64,000 nt of DNA from Notamacropus eugenii. Taxonomy: Eukaryota; Chordata; Mammalia; Diprotodontia; Macropodidae. Location: contig NC_092875.1 of NCBI RefSeq assembly GCF_028372415.1, forward strand, positions 57,338,919 to 57,402,918. The letters run 5' to 3'. Below, in pieces: positions 62,001 through 64,000 of the stretch; position 1 is the stretch's first letter; every line of letters begins with the position of its first letter. The position numbers were made by a program, and so were the translations under genes. Under the pieces are notes generated by a model. The model made no database searches. It saw only the letters and a program-made list of their open reading frames with translations, and had not been told where the DNA came from.

Positions 62001-63999
62001 AGGAGCAGCAGCGGTGGTGAACCCAGAGGGAATTCTGCACCACCTCCATCCCGGGAGCTGCAAAGAATCACCAACAGGTTAGGAGCTGATCCAGTGTAAG
62101 GTCAGCAAGGCTAAGAGCTGCCCTAGTGGATCGGGGAAGGGGGATGAGGGGAGCTAAGAAGGGATAAGAAGATTTAGAAGTGGAAGAAATCTTAGAGATC
62201 ATCTAGTTCAACCTCTTCATTTTCCAGATGAGGAAAAATTGAGGTCCAGAGAGGACAATGACTTGTCCAAGCTCACATAGTAAGTAGCAGAATGGAGTTC
62301 TGAACCTAGGCCCTCTGACTCAGCTAGTAATGAGCAAGTGAAGGATGGAAAGAAGGCCCTAGAAGCTTCCTGGCTTAGCTCTGCCTGACATGCTGGTCAT
62401 CATGCTGTATTCAGCCCCAGCTCCCACCTGTCTTACCTCTCACTACCCTTACCCATCACTGCCAGGGAAATTTAGGCATTGGGATTTCCTCCTAAAGAGG
62501 CAGGAACAAACCATACCCTTCATGGAAGAGCAGGGACTACATAGCAAGGCAGGGCTGGGAGGCCAAGGGGCCCTAAGTCTGGGCTGTTGTGCTTCCTCCA
62601 ACACTACTAACACCACATCCCAAATGACGTCTAAGGGGGTTTGGCTTCCCATGGGTACTTAGTCCTGCTACACCAGGTGTATCTATTTATAGGGAGGGCA
62701 TGGTTCCCAGCATGCAGTGTCCCATACGAACTGGCTCTAGTACATGCTGGCATCCGTAGTCTTTGGTACCACCAGCACTTTCCCCACTTTGCTCTCCCTG
62801 GGCAGGTGCCAAAGGTCAAGGATTTCCTACACCACATCCAGACCTGGCAGGTTGCTTCAAAGCAGGCAGGAAACTCTCCATTGTCCCCAGGAAGTGGCTT
62901 CCTCACAGTACAAGTACATTCCCAGCCTTCCTTCCTATTGGTTCTACAGGCCTACTCCAGGACCCTCTTCCTCTGGGCCCTCCAAGCCCATTTTATTATG
63001 GGCTCATGCAAAGCATGATTAGGAAGCTCAGAGAGAGGTCAGGGAAGAAGGGAAGGGAGGAAAGGAGGGATATAGAGAGGGAAGGAAGGGAGAAAAGAGA
63101 GGAGAGGAAGGGAGGCAGGAAAAAGAACGTTACTGCATGGTGAAGTGGAAGGAGGTCCAGGACGGCCACAGGACAAAGGCCACTCTCCTGCTTTTCATTA
63201 ACTATGTGACTTTGGGCAAGTCCCTTTCTTCTCTCATCTATTTCCTCCTCCATGGAATTAGGGGGCCAGATTTTATGCTTGTGAATCTCTATGATTCTTA
63301 GCCCAAATCACGGTCTGCCCCTGTGTCTCACCCCTTCCTCACTTCCATTTGTTGAAATCCTTCTCAGGACTTGTTTTGCTTCTCCATGAAGCATTCCCTG
63401 ATGCCTCACCCCTGGCCCCGGTCCAGGGAAGCAATGACTTCTTCCTAAAATGGTCTCAGGAACCTTCATCTAGACCAGGGCTTCTTAAACCTTTTCACTT
63501 GCAACCCCTTCAACAATTCTTAAACTGTGGGTCTTGACCCCTCTCCCTTGCTCTGGAGTGTTCTGCCTCCCACTCTACTTATTTCTGCACATGCTGCATT
63601 CCCCACTAATTAGAGAGTAAGCTCCCTGAGGGTAGAGGTTGTTACTTTCCACCTGTATAACAATGGTAACAATAATTCACACACTGTTATTGCTCTAGAG
63701 CTTACAAAACACTCTCCTCACAACAACCCTGTGAGGTAGGTTGTACAATTACTATACCCCATTTTACAGATGAAAAAAGTGAGGCTGAGAGGTTATGTGA
63801 CTTGCCCATAATCGCATAACTATGAAGTGACTGGGGCAGAATTAGAACCCAGGTCTTTCCTGACTCCAGGCCCAAGTCTCTTTCCACTACACCATGCTGC
63901 TACTCTTCTGGTCCTCAGGGTCCAGTTTAAGCTGGGGAGCCTGGAAGCCATCCTGGGGGATATAGACTGTCCCTACCCCCACGCTCTCCCCCCTTACCC
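41061..63999 (-). CDS. WIZ: WIZ, widely interspaced zinc fingers (5' end of long form missing)
   Basis: Zinc-finger subunit of the G9a/GLP (EHMT2/EHMT1) H3K9 methyltransferase complex that links it to CtBP. Eleven coding exons were placed, all minus and all in phase: 59560-62057, 58445-58807, 53970-54258 (alternative first), 51791-51961, 50878-51387, 48798-49196, 47328-47870, 46202-46717, 45059-45481, 44307-44499, 42823-42979. Twelve C2H2 fingers are seen: five in the large exon, then one in most later exons, many followed by a GV-EW-VNGSPIDTL-E element, plus a final long-spaced finger. PLNLS-type CtBP motifs end three exons. The sequence follows human WIZ closely from the fifth finger on. 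The long-form start lies right of the window. The left limit uses a predicted polyadenylation site. Confidence 0.95.
41085..41090 (-). terminator. WIZ: Candidate WIZ polyadenylation signal
   Basis: AATAAA on the gene strand, 1.73 kb after the stop. An ATTAAA at 41570-41575 is an alternative and would shorten the UTR by 0.5 kb. Which is used cannot be decided here. Confidence 0.5.
41091..42822 (-). other. WIZ: WIZ 3' UTR
   Basis: About 1.7 kb. Includes a CA/CG simple repeat near 41505-41535 and purine-rich GGAA tracts near 42113-42160 and 42598-42640. No coding signal. A plus-strand open frame at 42090-42659 has no recognisable protein. Confidence 0.6.
42823..42979 (-). CDS. WIZ: WIZ last coding exon
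   Basis: FCEVEFQGPLSIQEEWVRHL, QRHILEMNFSKAEP...VAEAQ, TAA. Completes the terminal finger begun by KCR of the previous exon (C-x2-C, long spacing, H-x3-H). The WIZ C-terminal finger is the reported G9a/GLP contact. Confidence 0.95.
43350..43640 (+). repeat. Marsupial L1 3'-end fragment
   Basis: GGACTCATGAAAAATGCTAT, CCATATCCAGACAGTGAAC, AGGAATATGTTTTGCATGAC, TTTCTTGCCTTCTTATTAAG, GAGAATTTGGAAATGAAAAT and an A-rich end. In the intron before the last WIZ exon. Confidence 0.7.
44307..44499 (-). CDS. WIZ: WIZ penultimate coding exon
   Basis: FERRQARPLDTTSSRGEEAS, QQKLEAVRQPPPRVRPVP, SLVPRPPQTSLVKFVGNIY, TLKC. Strongly conserved. Proline-rich, followed by the start of the last finger. Confidence 0.95.
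45059..45481 (-). CDS. WIZ: WIZ exon with finger 11
   Basis: Finger CCELCGLYFENRKALASHAR, then HLRQFGVTEWCVNGSPIETL and WIKHRPQKVGAYRSYIQGG. Phase 1 in and 1 out (acceptor ACAG|CCAGC, donor AATA|GTGAGT). Confidence 0.95.
45482..46201 (-). other. WIZ: WIZ intron
   Basis: 720 bp. 45540-45720 has a weak SINE-like look (CCTGGGTTTGACTCCTGCC, GTGTTAGGAAATAAAGAAGG). Nothing else. Confidence 0.4.
46202..46717 (-). CDS. WIZ: WIZ exon with finger 10
   Basis: SRAEPIRDIRCEFCGEFFEN, RKGLSSHARSHLRQMGV, TEWSVNGSPIDTLREILKKK, KPCLIKKEP (possible SUMO site), ending with KTYIQTELPFKTKTI. 516 nt, phase 1-1. Its finger is almost identical to that of 47328-47870, so the pair is a recent or conserved duplication. 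Confidence 0.95.
46718..47327 (-). other. WIZ: WIZ intron
   Basis: 610 bp, nothing recognised. Confidence 0.4.
47328..47870 (-). CDS. WIZ: WIZ exon with finger 9 and CtBP motif
   Basis: SGPEPVRDIRCEFCGEFFEN, MGVTEWYVNGSPIDTLREI, PPPTARKMFPGLPPPSLQKK, MRMEIKREM (SUMO-type IKRE), MAPLNL then a single T completed to Ser by the next exon: PLNLS. Confidence 0.95.
47871..48797 (-). other. WIZ: WIZ intron
   Basis: 927 bp, no repeat recognised. Confidence 0.4.
48798..49196 (-). CDS. WIZ: WIZ cassette-type exon with finger 8
   Basis: LDSDSGRELDCQLCGAWFET, RKGLSSHARAHLRHLGV, DPDAKGSPIDVLHELIKSD, ending SPLNL + T (PLNLS after splicing). 399 nt, phase 1-1, with a weaker donor T|GTAGGT. The human long sequence I recall passes from the finger 7 exon straight to finger 9, so this exon may be alternatively used. 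Skipping it keeps the frame. Confidence 0.88.
49197..50877 (-). other. WIZ: WIZ intron
   Basis: 1.68 kb, no repeat recognised. Moderately GC-rich. Confidence 0.4.
50878..51387 (-). CDS. WIZ: WIZ exon with finger 7 and CtBP motif
   Basis: QNLTTCEVCGACFETRKGL, HLRQLGVAESESSGAPIDLL, NKAIKSPPGFSSKGLSHPP, EDEGPLNL + A (PLNLT after splicing). 510 nt, phase 1-1. The plus-strand open frame over this region is its shadow. Confidence 0.95.
51791..51961 (-). CDS. WIZ: WIZ short-form second exon
   Basis: LASEEEEMVAVELASPPLPK, KSALPPGHLEQTTSRLG, SKQELPDLK. 171 nt, phase 1-1, so it can follow either the internal first exon or the 58.4-kb exon. It contains no finger. MVAVELASPPLPK is an internal methionine that could also start translation. 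Confidence 0.8.
51962..53969 (-). other. WIZ: WIZ intron between internal first exon and next
   Basis: 2.0 kb. MIR-like fragments at about 52640-52770 (TTATCCAAAGTCACTGTG), 53120-53280 (GACTTGCCCAAGACTACAAA) and 53430-53600 (GAGGAAACTGAGG). Confidence 0.5.
53970..54258 (-). CDS. WIZ: WIZ internal (short-form) first coding exon
   Basis: ATG in CCCAAGATGGCCGCC, then MAASTAQCRVTKADGRAAAA and a low-complexity Pro/Ser/Gly/Ala run, ending GAAP with donor CCGG|GTGAGG. 289 nt, phase 1, which fits the TT-start of 51961 (GTT, Val). CpG-rich. The start context is near a TISU/YY1 element. Support is frame, phase, donor and CpG island; protein homology is weak because the sequence is low complexity. Confidence 0.7.
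54113..54148. repeat. G-rich tract, G-quadruplex candidate
   Basis: GGGGGGGACGGGGAGGGGGA then CGGGGAGAGGGACGGGGG on the plus strand: six closely spaced G runs. The minus strand encodes Ser-Pro repeats of the WIZ short form. Confidence 0.75.
56190..56350 (+). repeat. MIR-type SINE
   Basis: GGTCTGCATTCTGATCCTAG, CTGTGAATCCTGGGAAAATC, ACTTCCCCTATCCGGGCC, GGACTTGATGGTTTTCAAG. Confidence 0.65.
56462..56653. repeat. hAT-type fossil (ORSL/Tip100-like)
   Basis: Starts CAGACTTCTTAATCTGGGAT and ends, inverted, CAGAGGTTCTTAA. Inner words CATTCTGAGAAGGGATCCAT and CAGACTGCCACAGGGGTCC. No clean 8-bp duplication. Confidence 0.55.
56775..56880 (+). repeat. L2 3' end
   Basis: TTAGCACAGTGCCTGGCACA, TAGTAGGTGCTAAATAGC. 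Confidence 0.7.
57525..57720 (+). repeat. L2 LINE fragment
   Basis: CCTCTTCATAGTTCTCTGTC, GGCATTCAAGGCTCTCCACA, ACCTTATCCATAACCTACC. Confidence 0.65.
57770..57960 (+). repeat. MIR-type SINE
   Basis: TCTGGGATCCAAAGACCTTG, GTTTAACTTCTCTGGCCCTG, AAATGAGTAGATGGCC. Confidence 0.55.
58445..58807 (-). CDS. WIZ: WIZ long-form exon with finger 6
   Basis: VANFDPSTFSLMRCEFCGAG, FDTRAGLSSHARAHLRDFGI, TNWELTISPINILKELLA, ending GDELGPIYRD. Matches human VANFDPGTFSLMRCDFCG. 363 nt, phase 1-1. Joins in frame either to 51961 or to 51387 (giving YRDAQNLTTC, as in human). Confidence 0.94.
58808..59559 (-). other. WIZ: WIZ intron
   Basis: 752 bp, no repeat recognised. Confidence 0.4.
59560..62057 (-). CDS. 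WIZ: WIZ large long-form exon (fingers 1-5)
   Basis: 2,498 nt, open throughout, about 832 residues. C2H2 fingers at about exon residues 302-322 (CIECSIYFKKKEHLLDH), 343-363 (CSECGWAFGDPGALEQH), 391-411 (CPKCVFGTNSSKIFVQH), 467-488 (CILCGFPAPNENVLKEH) and 778-798 (CPYCPDRFHNGIGLANH). Then VGVSYNVRHFISAEEVKAIE and FSFQKKKKK. The first 250 residues align poorly with the human protein as I remember it; TWTVNEEDSVERLS onward aligns well. Acceptor TTTGCAG|CTCC at 62057; donor AAAG|GTAGTA is weak. The initiator lies further right. Confidence 0.92.
63030..63125. repeat. GGAA/GGGA purine tract
   Basis: About 95 nt of nearly pure purine (GGGAAGGGAGGAAAGGAGGG and similar). Confidence 0.8.
63640..63900 (-). 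repeat. MIR/CORE-SINE, antisense
   Basis: CTCACAACAACCCTGTGAGG, CCCATTTTACAGATGAAAAA, GTGACTTGCCCATAATCGC, AACCCAGGTCTTTCCTGACT, CCACTACACCATGCTGC: a nearly full-length antisense copy. Confidence 0.75.
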
Positions 64000-64000
64000 A

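Larger units (their letters stand above)
62058..64000 (-). other. WIZ: WIZ long-form upstream intron (to right edge)
   Basis: 1.9 kb without a convincing exon. MIR fragments at about 62170-62335 and 63150-63300, an L2 piece at 63350-63420, an hAT fragment at 63476-63545 (CAGGGCTTCTTAAACCTTTT) and a SINE at 63640-63900. The last bases read TGG|GTAAGG on the minus strand, a possible donor. Confidence 0.5.

Noticed and set aside
1-64000. CRISPR arrays, operons, tRNA or rRNA genes
   Set aside because: No regularly spaced repeats, no bacterial gene layout and no tRNA cloverleaf were seen. The tRNA-like pieces are SINE heads.

Overview
The window reads as nuclear DNA of a marsupial mammal. The genes are orthologues of the human 19p13.12 cluster AKAP8 - AKAP8L - WIZ. 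They have vertebrate exon/intron structure, CpG-island promoters and AATAAA polyadenylation signals. The repeats are a marsupial mix: tRNA-headed CORE-SINEs with an ACAACA-type tail, marsupial L1 3' ends, a half-L1 (ORF1-only) element, and old L2, L3/CR1, MIR and hAT remains. The species cannot be named from the sequence alone.

All three protein genes lie on the minus strand, head to tail. Coordinates 1-13,450 hold the 5' part of AKAP8 (coding exons 1-4; the rest lies beyond the left edge), with a CpG-island promoter at about 12.6-14.1 kb. Coordinates 14.8-38.5 kb hold the whole of AKAP8L: 14 coding exons, 652 codons, all junctions in phase, and one intron with a GC donor. A second CpG island lies at about 37.9-38.9 kb. 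Coordinates 41.06-64 kb hold WIZ. Its last eight coding exons are shared by all forms and sit at 42.8-52 kb. An internal CpG-island promoter and first exon at 54.0-54.3 kb give a short form (1,066 codons as reconstructed). Two further exons at 58.4-58.8 kb and 59.6-62.06 kb belong to the long form, whose own first exons lie beyond the right edge.

Functionally this is a nuclear chromatin and RNA neighbourhood. AKAP8 and AKAP8L are tandem paralogues with AKAP95-type zinc fingers and tyrosine/glycine-rich N-termini. WIZ is the zinc-finger partner of the G9a/GLP histone H3K9 methyltransferases and carries PLNLS-type CtBP motifs. Nothing resembling an operon, prophage or CRISPR array is present.

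The most unusual items are: a half-L1 at 33,049-35,127 with an uninterrupted 362-codon ORF1 and perfect 11-bp target-site duplications inside AKAP8L intron 1; a GC-AG intron in AKAP8L; the WIZ zinc-finger exon array, in which nearly all exons are phase 1-1 and the CtBP motif is completed across the splice junctions; a GC-rich coding-like block of unknown origin at about 18.4-19.8 kb; and hAT miniature elements with readable target duplications, two of them nested in older SINEs.
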